This document shows, piece after piece, positions 22,456 through 33,692 of a stretch of 64,000 bases of DNA. A model generated the notes under the pieces. It was not told where the DNA came from and searched no databases. It saw only the letters and a list, made by a program, of their open reading frames with translations. This stretch comes from Helichrysum umbraculigerum (taxonomy: Eukaryota > Streptophyta > Magnoliopsida > Asterales > Asteraceae). Location of the stretch: contig CATIUR010000011.1 in assembly GCA_949592205.1 (NCBI GenBank), forward strand, positions 3,038,001-3,102,000. Direction: 5' to 3'. How positions within the stretch are numbered: the stretch's first letter is position 1; every line of letters starts with the position of its first letter. Position numbers and translations under genes: made by a program.

Positions 22456-25006
22456 TGTAACAACCGCCAAATTAGGGCAAATAATTAGCGCCTAATTCTC
22501 TGTAAATACATGTAATTAGTTATGTGTTAGGCTAATTAATGTAACAAAATATATATTTGTGAATATATACGAATACGCGATTGGATTTGATCGTGCACAA
22601 TTTTTAAATCGAATGTAATTCGATTCGGTAAATACGGACGTTGGTGAAACATTTTAAATATAAACACGAGCCATTATTTAAAAACATTATGACATTCGGA
22701 ATAACCTTTTAATAATACTCTCAAATTGTCCCATTTCGTACAATTGAAACTACGCGACTTAAAAACAAAATACGTAAATTTATGTAAAGATTTGATGAAA
22801 TAATATAATTAAATTATTTCACAAAGATTTGTATTTTTTTAAATGAATAATTACGCGAAAAATAAATATTCAACGCTTAAACAACGGAGAAAACGAACAC
22901 CGCACGGGGCGCGTTGACGGAGACCGAAAATGGGAGGTTAAACCTCCCACTTTCTTCTTTTTCCCTCACTTTCTCCACCCCTTTCTCTTTCTTCCTCTTT
23001 CTTTTCTCTCAAATCACCAAACCACCACCATCACCAAAAATCGCTAAATAACACCATGAAACGACCACGAAATATATAGGCCGTTTGGAGAAAAGTGACC
23101 ACGACAACACGTACTACCTTCCTATCTTTCCGGATTTCTCATCCGACATTTTGTAAGCTTCCGACAAAACCCGACATCTCTCGATTCTTAATGTTTTCAC
23201 GTTTTAATGGTTTATAATAGCTTGTGATGTCCATTGGAGGGTTGGGTAAAAGAATCGGACCAAACGGTCGCCGGAAAACACGTTTTTGGCTCAAAAATCC
23301 GTCATCAGACCTAAGTGACGCAACGACGACTGCAGACCAGCGTCACTTCGTGCGTCACTTAAGTGACGCACTGAGTGTCGCTAAAAACCCTAATTTTTCC
23401 TAAGTGTCGCTAAAAGCCCTCTTTTTTCGTCACTGCCTAAGTGACGCATTTTTAATATCCGTCACTGCTAGCGTCACTTGCCTAAGTGAAGCCTATAATC
23501 GAAACCTAAATTTCATACGACACTACTCTAGTGACGCCTAGAACCTAATACCGACACTTGTTACCGTCACTGCCTAAGTGTCGCCTAAACCTTAAGTGTC
23601 ACTATAAGTGACGCTAAAAACAGAAAGTTTCAAACCATTTTTACTAAGTATCGAGACCAAAAATTTATCACTTGATTTCACCCAAATTCAAGTCCAGATG
23701 CTTTTTTCACCATAACAATATGATAGAAATAAAAATTTTTTGAGCTGACCTGGCATCTCGACCCCAGCCAGGGGCCAGCCCCTTGGACCCCGCCAGGGGT
23801 TGCCACCCCTGGAACCCCGCTACCCAGGGGCGCTGCCCCCGGACCCCCGTTATAATGAGTTTGTAAATACATTTCGCACCAAGTGTCGAACTTAAACAAC
23901 TTCAAACCTTATTACGACACAATTTTATAAACAAATTGAGACATATTTTTCAAGAGTAACACTTTGGAATCACTAATACAAACCGTCACCAACGGGCCAA
24001 CCATGTTTTCTAAGAACGAACGATAACGAACCAACATTGGACATAACGAGTTGTGTAGACAACTAGCCTAGATGGTCTTGCGGGACATCTACTTACTTAA
24101 CTTTATATGTTTAGGCATTTAAAGGTTACGGGTTCGGAGAACCTACACAATACTCACTGTTTGCTACTGCTTACTACTCGACTCAGGTGAGTCTTACAGC
24201 CCCACTTTTACTGTTTTACATACGGGGTGAGATACATTGCTTACTTTTCTTGAACACAAGTACTAAAACTGTTTACTATACCAAACGGAATTGCATGAGT
24301 TGTTTACTACTTATAGAAGTCTCTCCATCATATATCGTTAGTTATGGACTTAAGCGCGAACACTAGTTAATGGATCCTTAGGGAAATGACCCTCCCCGCC
24401 CGGGGTAGTAGCGCTACCACGAACCGTTATGTATAAACGGGTGACTATTATTCGTTACTTATGCTTGCTCAGTTACGAGCATGTCACGGGAGCAAACTAT
24501 TACTTATGGGTTAAGCTTCGATTATGAGCCTCATGGCAACGGTATAACTTATTTACTTTACATTTGCTGGATTTGCAAATACTTGATTTACACCTGCGAG
24601 CACTACTGACGAAATCTTGTGTTCAAAACTGATGTTACTTACAAACCTGTGAGATTCACCAACATTCGTGTTGACCTTTTAGCATGTATTCTCAGGTACA
24701 CAGACGGAGTAGGATTACTTCGGGACATAGCTAGAGTCGCATGATTTCAACTAAACTGCATTAACGGAGATTCTCAGCATTATCTTTTGTATATGTTGAT
24801 TATGTAATAGAATCTCCCGCCTTACGCGTGGACTCTAGGAAACTACATTTTGTATACGAAAACATTAAGTTTTCAAACATTTATTTCTATGAAATCATTT
24901 TACAACGTCTCATTTAGAGGTCGTTTACTGTATATCTTGTGCTTTGTATATTGATTAGTAACACCCAAGTATGCTTCCGCAAATCATTAAATTTGGGGGT
25001 GTTACA
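22456..25006 (+). repeat. Chromovirus-like solo LTR (2,551 bp)
   Basis: It starts TGTAACAACCGCCAAATT and ends AATTTGGGGGTGTTACA, with TSD ATTAT (22451-22455, 25007-25011). No PBS or coding sequence follows. The length and TGTAACA...TGTTACA ends suggest Tekay/Del (inference). It is a sister of 8173-9088. At 23310-23620 it holds a cluster of AAGTGACGC / GCGTCACTT words. GC-rich direct repeats around CAGGGG lie at 23760-23850. The open frame on the minus strand at 23678-23905 is an artefact of these repeats. Confidence 0.8.
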
Positions 25007-25264
25007 ATTATCTTTTATTCGCTTTATTTAGTTTACTTAGTTAACTGAACCAAAAACCCCCAACGCACTCTTTTAAAAGCTTTACTAGAAAAGAAAGATT
25101 GATTGGATCACCTCTGTTTCAATTCAGTTTCTCTTTAAGAATGACTCTAGGTCATACTTACCATCTACTAGCCTTTGGTTCAGTATTAGTAAGTCACACT
25201 TAGACCCCAGCAAATACAAATTTAAAACACCCACCGATCGTCCGTAATAGGACGCATCAGCTCA

Positions 25265-26698
25265 ACAACCACAACCTACGCCTGCAATGCTTCAGCAGTT
25301 CCTGGATCAGATGACATAGTTGACCAAACATTTTGATGATCAGGCTGCAGTGATTGAAGCTCAAGCTGCACAGATTAAAGATCTAGAGGTTAAAGCTGCA
25401 GAGGTTGATTCTCTTAGGTTGCAGGTTTCGGTGATTCCAGTTTTGGAATCTAGGATTGTTAGTTTGGAGTCTAGGGTTGTCGTTTCGGGGGAGTCAGGCA
25501 TGCGTGCCTTGGAAACAACAACATCGACTCCCCCCAGCCTGAAAGTGTAAACCCAGATACAGTTATTTATGAGAATGTGCCTCGTTTAGATTATTTTTCA
25601 ATTGATGATATTCCAGGACAGCCGAGACTGATTGCAGTTGATTATTCATTTGCCGATTTATCGTATCTTCAGAGAATGGTCAATGAAGCTGAGACGGATT
25701 CAGGATATGTTTTTGATATGGATGATGAGGTATCAGTTGAAGATGAGCATCTGGGTGATGATGAACATTATGATGATGCGCCAGTCATCGAAACTGATTC
25801 GAGTGATGATGAAGAGGGGCATGCGAAAGCTACTCATGGAGAATCAAGTACTTCTCAAGCAGGGCCTGCTCCGGAAACTACCCCAGTTCCTCCAGCTCAA
25901 GAGGCACCAGCCACAGAAACTGCTGAAGAAAAAGCTGCTAGACATGGTCAATGGTGGCCTCGTGGGAGAAATGCCAAACCTGTACCTGTAACGTGTAAAT
26001 CTTACAAGGTTCGTGGCGATTATACGAGTTTAATCAAAAGCTGGAAAGTTGAAAAGAAAATGTTTATGATTAAGAGAATGGATGGTATTCAGTACTTCAA
26101 GCTCAGATTCAAAAAATTGAGTACATTGCCTAAAGGAGAGATCAACAGATTGGCTCAATTAAATTTGATTAATCGGGTTGATAATAATTATGCTGATTAT
26201 ATTCAGAGAACCTTGCGTCAAGAGGTTAGGACTAAAAGGTACAACAAATTGAAGCCGACGCTTGTTACTAAGTATACGTTTAAGAAGTTGGATCCAAAGA
26301 CAGGTCAACCAATAGTCAAAGTTCACTATCCACCGGCTGACTGTCTGACTAAAATACCTCTGGAGAATGTTCCTTACGATTTTCTTCGTAGATTTGTACA
26401 TTGGGAACTTGATCCACATACAGGTGAAGCGGTGATCATATTTGTCCCTGATTCAGAATCGCGCCTAGAACATGGAGGTATATGGAACTTGAGACAAGCT
26501 GCATTTCGAGTTTTTGATCCTATGAGTTTGATGAATCTTTATAAAAAGGATTTGAGAAAACTTTTCGATAATAGGATTCGGGTTAACGCCAACAACGAAT
26601 TCAACAAGAAGCTTGCCAATCAATTTCAGAAAGTTGTTGAAGTTTGCGTTACTTATAGTATACATGTAGATGGACAGTTTCCTGTGAGCTGGGTATAA
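25265..26698 (+). pseudogene. Accessory gene of S1, 3' half
   Basis: This continues the gene interrupted at 12469. An in-frame TAG at 25317-25319 and a frameshift near 25550 separate the coiled-coil part (25320-25550) from the acidic and C-terminal parts (25577-26698). The C-terminal domain closely follows E1: LSTLPKGEINRLAQL, KLKPTL, LRRFVHWELDPHTGEAVI, DGQFPVSWV at the end. It is not translatable as a whole. Confidence 0.8.
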
Positions 26699-26726
26699 AT
26701 GAAGATATTTTTGAAGACCAAGCTGA

Positions 26727-26920
26727 AGACACGAGGGAGTTTGTTGATGCATATTAGTGTGTCTGTCAGTTGGTCTATCGAGTTGTAAGTGTCGTTAGTT
26801 AGTTTTAATAGAAAAGTCATTTTTATGTATAGCGACACTTAGCTTCTAAGTTAGGCGACACTTGCCTTAGTGACGCATAGCGACACTTAGGTAAGTGACA
26901 CATGAAGGCGGCAACATGCG
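26727..26920 (+). repeat. Polypurine tract and first part of the S1 3' LTR
   Basis: ACACGAGGGAGTT ends at 26741 and the LTR starts TGTTGATGCATATTAG at 26742. It is related to the E1 LTR at its start (GTCTGTCAGTTGGTCTA shared) but carries GCGACACTTAG / AAGTGACGC words (26831-26905) where E1 carries GCGACGTAG. Element A splits it at 26920. Confidence 0.75.
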
Positions 26921-28552
26921 TGATAAGCATCAAATAGATAGTATATTTTATAGTAATTTATCCCTATATTTATATACATTTTAGTGCATTTATATGATTT
27001 TAGATACTTATTTTGTTAATATTTGCAGAAATGTATTTTAATTGAAGATTGAAGAAAAAGGAACAAGAACGAATCCGAAACCGAAAGAAACTGAAGAAAA
27101 TGAAGAAATGAAGAAAAAGGAGCTTAAACCTTGAAGAAATGAAGACTTAAATGATAATAATGAAGAATTGGGCCGAGGAAACAAGTTGAATCCGTAAAAG
27201 AAGAGAGAGAGTCCAAATTGAAGCCCGAGCCCGTAATTGGAATATTCTGGAAAATCAGTCCAACCGGCGGTTGGAAAGCCCAACCGGCGGTTGGAAAGCC
27301 CAACCGGCGGTTGGAAAGCCCAACCGGCGGTTGGAAAGCCCAACCGGCGGTTGGAGGATTAGGTTTTTAAGGCGGTGGAGACACGTGGAGTTGGACCAGG
27401 ATTCAACGAGTCCAACCGGCGGTTGGGGGTCCCAACCGACGGTTGGAAGGTCGGCCAGAAAAAGTATAAATGGAGGCTTAGGTTTAGGTTTTTCATATAC
27501 GATTCAAGAATACTAAAACCGAAAGTTAGGGTTTTAGGTCGACTTTAGGTGCGATTTTGGAGGTTAAGGAGCTAGCGTTTGAAGGTTTTTAACCCTAGGA
27601 AAAGCTAGTTCATCAATTGGTTCGATTTCTTTATCCTTGTAACTTTAATAACATTATTGAGTTATTTATGATATTGTTTATTTGATTTAATTGTGAATTA
27701 GGTTTTCATTATAATTGTTTGAATGAATGTTTATTGAGTTTATTATTTGAATTATATGTTTATGTTGGAACTATATTATTGAATGTTTATTATACAATAA
27801 TTGTCTTTATTATAATGTATTTGTGATTATTCTTGACCTAGTTAGACTGATTTATATTAAACGAGGATGACCATATTAAGTTTATATAAATTAAGTAATT
27901 GTGTTTATGTCTTGATCTTAACCTTATGCGATAGACGAAGAATGATTCATTAATATAAAGTAATACTGCGATTTAAGCCTAACCATAGAAATTGTATTAA
28001 TAAACTGATGATAGATCTTATTAATTAGTAACACTTTGCGTAACATTATGATTGTGTTGCTATGATGAGGATTTGACTTAACCCTAAGTGATCTTCTACA
28101 TTAGTAAATCACCAATAATAATAGACAACAAAGCAAATAGACATAAGTACATATAATAAGTTTAATAAATAATAGTTTGAATAATTATAATCTTTCATCC
28201 AATTGAGTATTACTCAGTTGTTCCTAAAACTTATCTATTAGAATCTGTATCAAAATATAAATATAAATATGTTCGTTCGGAACTAAAACGTCCCCCTTAT
28301 CTTGTAGATTATTGTAAATTGGATCCTTTATTTATTTGTATTATAATTGTAAATATTTGTAATTAGAATTAAATAGATAATTAGTTATAAATAAGAATTA
28401 CGTTTCTTGTGTTTCTTGTGTTCGAATTTTGACTTACTTATTAAGCTATATTACATGAACGGGTCAATCTTGCCTGAATTGTGTGATAGTATTATTTAGT
28501 ATTTTCTTAATTTAAACTTGTTATTATAATTGCCTATACTTAGCTCACATCA
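26921..28552 (+). repeat. 5' LTR of element A (1,632 bp)
   Basis: Starts TGATAAGCATCAAATAG and ends GCTCACATCA. It is 68 bp longer than its 3' partner, mostly from three extra 20-bp palindrome units. Confidence 0.9.
27261..27475 (+). promoter_or_regulatory. CAACCGGCGGTTG cassette and TATA box of element A
   Basis: Five tandem 20-bp units (27262-27356), each a palindrome CAACCGGCGGTTG plus linker GAAAGCC, and two more (27414-27446, one mutated to CCGACGG) precede the TATA box GTATAAATGG (27464-27473). The 3' LTR has only two units in the first block (57937-57973). Confidence 0.75.
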
Positions 28553-28558
28553 AGTTTT

Positions 28559-28575
28559 TGGCGCCGCTGCCGGGG
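28559..28575 (+). other. Primer-binding site of element A (tRNA-Asp)
   Basis: TGGCGCCGCTGCCGGGG begins six bases after the LTR. The leader to the ORFa ATG (28576-28997) has no gene. Confidence 0.9.
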
Positions 28576-28997
28576 AACACTTAACCGGTTGAACTTTTGT
28601 TTTACCGGGGGAGCGGTGTATTTTAATTAAACTAATTATTTAACTTGTATAATTTTTATTTCTGATACTTTGCAAAATCAATAAGAAATATCGGCTCACC
28701 CATTGAGAATACTGACAAAAACAAAGGTATAAGGAGAGTAAAGCCCTACCTTATTGATTTATCATATAAGAGGTAAGGTGCTTCTCGAAAGAAATAGGTT
28801 TTTAATAAGCTTCGCGCTTACCTATTCCTCCGCTTTTGTGTACTATCAATGGAGCTACCGAGATCTTTTTGACTAGCAATGTAAAGGAAATTAAATTAAA
28901 ATTTGTATAATAAGTTACTTTAGATAAAATAGGATTAGATAAGTAATCTGAACTATGTGCTAGTCTTTGTGCACAGAAAAATTTAGCTGTTATTAGA

Positions 28998-30236
28998 ATG
29001 GAGTCGATGCAAATGGACTTTGGAAATGAAAATATGGATTTCAAAGATATAGAAGTAGATTACCATTCTTTTGAACCAAACGAGAAAATCAAGCTATCTA
29101 ATGAAGAAGAAGACTATGAACAACCCCCTGTAGTTTCAAATAAGGAAGATATGTTTCACTACTTAGAATATCATGAAGATAAGCTCAGGTTTATTATGGA
29201 ACTCATACACAAATCCATTTTAGAGTATACTGATTATCAGAAAGAGTTGATTAAGAAAATGGAAGAACAATTCACTGCTTGGGTTATATCTAATGAGACT
29301 AGAGATACAAATGATTTCATAAACTATGCAAATGAGTTGAAGAATGATATTGTGAGCGAGCATGAGATGGTAGATCCAACGTTTTGTGAAGAGCAATTGT
29401 CGAAGTATACACATGTGCATGAAACATTTGAGAAGTCTTTGTTTCCTTATTCTGATAAACAAAGAGAAATGTTAAGAGATCTGAAGGAGATAATAGAGTA
29501 TGCCACTGGGAACTTAAGTAACATGGCTGATATATGTTTACTTGAAAACTTTCAAGACTTCTTCAATTCGATAAAGGCTAGAGAACATATTGGTTCTGGA
29601 AGATTCTTCATTGATTGTACAGTTGACTTTTACGTTCAAGAAATCATCGACGAATTTTACTATGGAGAATGGGACGAAAGAACGCGTATAATTCCTGAGT
29701 ACTTTTCTGATGAACCAATGGCAAACTTGGTCACTTATGCTAAAATGGAGTTGCAGCTAGCTTACAATGGAGTTCATTACAATCAGAGAAATAACCTTTT
29801 TCTTTTAGGGTTATCTGAAGTTTACAATCAGTTAGTAGATACTTTTAGGTATTCTGGGATAATAACGGAGCATCAAGAAGGATACTATAGGAGAATCTTA
29901 AAGGACATAGGAAAGGCAGTGAGAACCCACAACACATATGATTATCATGATATACATTTAGGTTTCTATGGGTTAATGGATTCATTAAGACATAATCATG
30001 TGGAACGAGAAACAAAGGTTGAAGATGATTACATGGTTACTGATGAAGATGGAAGAATAGCTAAGAAGGTTAAAAGAGTAGCTGACACGCTCATAGAAGT
30101 AGAAGATGCTGAAAGGATTCATCATGAAAGTTTCTCTGAATATGCCTCGCCAATACCCGAGATAACTAATAAGATCTATTTGCACTTTCGCAGAATTTAT
30201 CCTGAGAAGTTTGGAAGACCTGTTAGTGGGAATTAG
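28998..30236 (+). CDS. ORFa of element A, 412 aa, unrecognised protein
   Basis: An intact frame directly downstream of the leader, in the gag position. The N-terminal 60 residues are acidic (FKDIEVDYHSFEPNE), with an acidic patch EEEDYE. The rest looks all-helical, with segments such as KQREMLRDLKEIIE, ICLLENFQDFFNSI and YRRILKDIGKAVRTHN, and ends near HFRRIYPEKFGRP. There is no zinc knuckle, retroviral protease triad, RT, transmembrane span or signal peptide. It does not resemble the Athila gag of elements B or C. It may be a divergent structural protein or a regulatory factor; I cannot decide. The A' copy has the same protein with one frameshift. Confidence 0.7.
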   Translation: MESMQMDFGNENMDFKDIEVDYHSFEPNEKIKLSNEEEDYEQPPVVSNKEDMFHYLEYHEDKLRFIMELIHKSILEYTDYQKELIKKMEEQFTAWVISNETRDTNDFINYANELKNDIVSEHEMVDPTFCEEQLSKYTHVHETFEKSLFPYSDKQREMLRDLKEIIEYATGNLSNMADICLLENFQDFFNSIKAREHIGSGRFFIDCTVDFYVQEIIDEFYYGEWDERTRIIPEYFSDEPMANLVTYAKMELQLAYNGVHYNQRNNLFLLGLSEVYNQLVDTFRYSGIITEHQEGYYRRILKDIGKAVRTHNTYDYHDIHLGFYGLMDSLRHNHVERETKVEDDYMVTDEDGRIAKKVKRVADTLIEVEDAERIHHESFSEYASPIPEITNKIYLHFRRIYPEKFGRPVSGN

Positions 30237-31910
30237 GCTTGAACATCTAATATCATTTCTGAAGATCATTTGCAACCTCTTCATTTTTAATAATTAGTTA
30301 AATTCTTTCTATTTTTTGTTTTAGTTTTATAATTGTTTAGGATTTGAATGTTATTTGGATATTTAAAGTTTAATGTTTTTAGTTTTATGTTTGATTAATA
30401 TAGAGTTTATTGTTTTCAGAATTATATGATTATCTCATCTTTATTTGTATTAGCTACACAAATGATAGAAATTTTAAGTATTTAGAATTGATTTTTACAC
30501 GAGTTGCAATAGTGATAAAAATTAATTTCATAAAATACTTAGAAGAGATTATAATAATAAGTTTTGAAATTATGCTTAACATTGTTTACAAGATTGCAGA
30601 TATATTAAATATAATATTTTTGGTGACAAAAAGATTGAAACAATAGTTGGAATTCGATAAAGTCGACAATTGAATTTCCAAACGGTGGATGAGTCGACGC
30701 AATCACCGATTGAAAAATCTATGTATACCAAGGTAAGATTTATTATATCGGTTATTTGTCACAATTAACAGCATTACAGGAATTTATATTAAAAGTACAA
30801 ATTACTAAAACAATATTTCTTTTTATCCATTTATTATTTAAAATTTTTAAAATAATTATTATCTAAAACAGAAACAAATTCTGAAATACACATAGATTAA
30901 GATTTGTAGATATTTGTAAATGTACTAAAAATTGTTATTATGTATTACGCAAATTAAATTTTATTCGTAAAAATATAAAAATTATATAACTAAATTATTA
31001 ATGGGCCTAAACCCAACGAATTTTAAATGGGCCGAAAATGGCCTGGCCCAAATTTTGAACCAACCGGCGGTTGGGAAGCCCAACCGGCGGTTGGATACTT
31101 TTGCGATCAAAACTAGAAACCCACCGGTTTCTGCCATTTACACACACAAACACACATTCACACGTACACATACGATCGGACTAGCACCATTCGACCGGAA
31201 ATCATCATTCTATCATCATTGCATTGCGTTTTAGCAATTTACATCATCAAAGGTATCATCTAAACTCGTTTTTATGTTTTTCCGAATTTTAATCCGAATT
31301 ATAATTGATTATATGCGGTTTTGGATTGATTCTTAGTTATTTTGTTAGTTTAAATGATTAGGAATGCTTAGAAACTAGTTTAGGTTAGTTAGGTTATTAC
31401 TTTGCGGTTTGAGGTTTGTTTGCGGATTGTTTCGGATCGAATCGATTAGCGATTCGACTTTTAATTAGTTAACCACACTTATATTAAGAATTGGTACATT
31501 TTTGATTCAATAAAATTTTGAAATAAAAATTCTAATTCATATTTGAATTTGAATTATATAGTCCGAAACAAAAATATTATTACATTTTATAAACTTCTTA
31601 GAATCGATATATTTTCGAAATAAACTCTTTTAATAAAAGAGTAAAAACATAAATTCGGTATTATTTTTAAATAAAATATATTTTGCTTATTAAAAGAAAT
31701 TGCATAAAAGTAAATTTATAAAAATTTGAAAACATGTCGCTATAAATAAAAATGATTTGAAATAACGTATCATCATAATCAAGATGATTTTGACATAATT
31801 AAAACGTGTCGTTATAAAATTTGACTATTAAACTATATTAAATATTTAATTATTTTGAAAATTACTACATTTTACAAACCTTGTTGGATTCGATATTATT
31901 TCGATACAAT
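30237..31910 (+). promoter_or_regulatory. ORFa-ORFb spacer, palindromes, leader exon and start of the ORFb intron (element A)
   Basis: AT-rich spacer to about 31055, then two CAACCGGCGGTTG palindromes (31063-31096), then the leader ending CATCAAAG|GTATCATC (donor GT at 31253-31254). The intron runs into element B and resumes at 54491, ending at the acceptor TTTCACAG (54692). No gene is present. The layout equals that of A'. Confidence 0.5.
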
Positions 31911-32376
31911 TGATAAATGCCAAAATGTAATAAATTATAGTACTAATTACCCCCGTGTTTGATAGGTTTCTAATGCATTTTGTATGAATAAGATACTTAT
32001 TTCGTTCATATTTGCATTTAGGAGTTTAAATGGAGCTTGGATCGAAAAGGAACGGAAAACGAGCTTATTTGGAAGAAAAATTGCTAAAAGAATAAAACAT
32101 TGGACAAGAGAAGATTGGATCGAGGAAAAGAAGCTAAGAGAGTGAAGATAGGCAATATTGGATTGGAATAAGTGTAAATGAAGCTTGAATCGGAAAAAGA
32201 ACGAAAGATGAGCTGAAAATGAAGAAAAGTGTAAAAGCTGAGTTTTCGGACATGCTGTTAGTATTTTGGCCATAACTTCTTCATACGAACTCCGATTGAG
32301 GTGATTCAACTTGGAGAATTTAGCTAACAGACGGGGCTACAACTTTCGTTTTGGGTGCTTTTAGTGAAAATGCATC

Positions 32377-32510
32377 CATACGGCGTATGGATGTCCATAC
32401 GCTGTATGGATTGAAAACTGGGCTGAATCAAGTTTTCGCGGGCTGGACTGTTGGGCTTTTACATCCATAAGCCGTATGGAATTCCATACGCCGTATGGAT
32501 GACTTTTTCA
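32377..32510 (+). promoter_or_regulatory. CCATACGCCGTATGG cassette of element B
   Basis: Four inverted words (variants of CATACGGCGTATGG and CCATACGCCGTATGG) lie in two pairs at about 32377-32412 and 32463-32503. The 3' LTR has the same four at about 53208-53333 with point differences (TACTCCGTA, ACGCTGTA). I see no clear TATA box beside them. Confidence 0.6.
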
Positions 32511-33068
32511 GCATTTTAAGTCCGATTTTAGGGTTTTCACTTCAGAACTTCAATACCTAAACCCGAGTTCGACCAGAGACGACCAGAGGGGGTTTTTCCC
32601 TCATTTTGGAGCATTTTGATGGTAGAAAGCAAGAAGAATTGAAGCCCTTTCAATTGTTCAATCATTCTTTCGATTTTTCGGTTCGAATACATTTCTTTCT
32701 TTCATTTGATTATGACTATTGATATGTTATTGAATCTGATTTTCTGTATTATCATGATTGGCTAAATCTTTCATGTATTTGCTTGGATAATGATACTTAG
32801 ATTATGGATTGATTATTGATTTGCAGATTTAATTCGATTTATTGAAAGTTTATGTGTTTATTTGATGATCCTTGGTTATTGAATGGTTATTAGTAATTAC
32901 CTAACGTGGTTTTATGGTTAATTGAGATTGATTTCCTTTTAATTATAAGATTATTGATAATTGTTGATTTCAATTGACGATTGTTGCTGAATATATTGAG
33001 TTTGACAGGTTAGGGTTAATAATTGGTAATGATCATTGATGAACAAGATAACTAGTAATAGTTGTAGA

Positions 33069-33638
33069 TGTAAGTCCCCTAGTTTTAGGATCAATAACTT
33101 CGTTATCTGTAGTATTAAGGTGCGGAATCCCTCAATACGGTGTTATTTTACTAACAACGAATATGTTCGTATTGCGTTTTAACTAGACTTAGCTTTAAAC
33201 AACGAATCGTCAAAGCCTAGCCTTAGGTTATGTTTTTCTCTGGTTTGTTGAATTCGCAGCAATTGAAATCAGAATGCAAAAGTTATGTTTTTCACCGATT
33301 GAAAAACATTATATATGTCCAGCTCGTCTCGACTCGCAAGGGCCTGCGAGTTCGGTCCAACTCGCAGCCCAAGCCCAACTCGGAACTCGGCTCGCCAGAC
33401 TTCCACGAATTCAGTTCTCATCTCAGCTCGTTAATCTCGCGACCTGAGAACTCGACTCGCACAGAATGTATTTATTTCGTATTTAATAATTCGTCTAACT
33501 TAACACAATAATATGTTTAACGAATATTACTAACAAAACAAATATTTATTTACAAATCTAAACCAATATACAAACGTAATAATAATTACACTAGTCCTAT
33601 ATCAAGCTAGATCTGTTGTCACAATCTATGTCTCAACA
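33069..33638 (-). repeat. 3' LTR of S2
   Basis: Bounded by TG...CA. On the minus strand a cluster of ACTCGC / GCGAGT words (about 33450-33320) lies directly upstream of a TATA-like CATATATAATG (about 33319-33309). The 93-codon plus-strand frame inside is antisense to the LTR and not a gene. Confidence 0.9.
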
Positions 33639-33653
33639 GACTCCCCCTTGACA
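33639..33653 (-). other. Polypurine tract of S2
   Basis: Minus strand TGTCAAGGGGGAGTC abuts the 3' LTR. Confidence 0.8.
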
Positions 33654-33692
33654 ATAGCTCTAGCGTCTTTATCTTCACGCTGTCTTTGGTCT

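Larger units (their letters stand above)
12470..25259 (+). repeat. Athila/Tat-like solo LTR split by three later insertions
   Basis: It begins TGATATCGCGTAAAAAG and ends GACGCATCA, flanked by GCTCA on both sides. Its own segments are 12470-13398, 15571-16475, 22037-22455 and 25012-25259, about 2.5 kb in total. No PBS or internal ORF follows, so it is a solo LTR left by recombination. The 15571-16475 segment (GGTATAGTGCTGG, then AAACGCATGGAAGCC) matches the LTR remnant of element C at 59480-59560. Open frames inside (for example 12569-13077) are LTR sequence, not genes. Confidence 0.8.

Noticed and set aside
23678..23905. Gly/Pro-rich minus-strand frame in the chromovirus-like solo LTR
   Set aside because: Caused by GC-rich CAGGGG direct repeats in an LTR; no start context and not shared with a coding element.
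27261..27356. Regularly spaced palindromic repeats that look like a CRISPR array
   Set aside because: The spacers are identical, not unique, the host is a plant and the array is an LTR promoter cassette present with other copy numbers in sister LTRs.
31947..32309. 120-codon minus-strand frame, repeated at 52779-53141
   Set aside because: Antisense within the LTRs of element B; the changes between copies do not look like protein-level conservation.
33230..33511. 93-codon frame present identically at 33230-33511 and 47191-47472
   Set aside because: It lies in both LTRs of S2, antisense to the element; identity reflects LTR identity, not protein selection.
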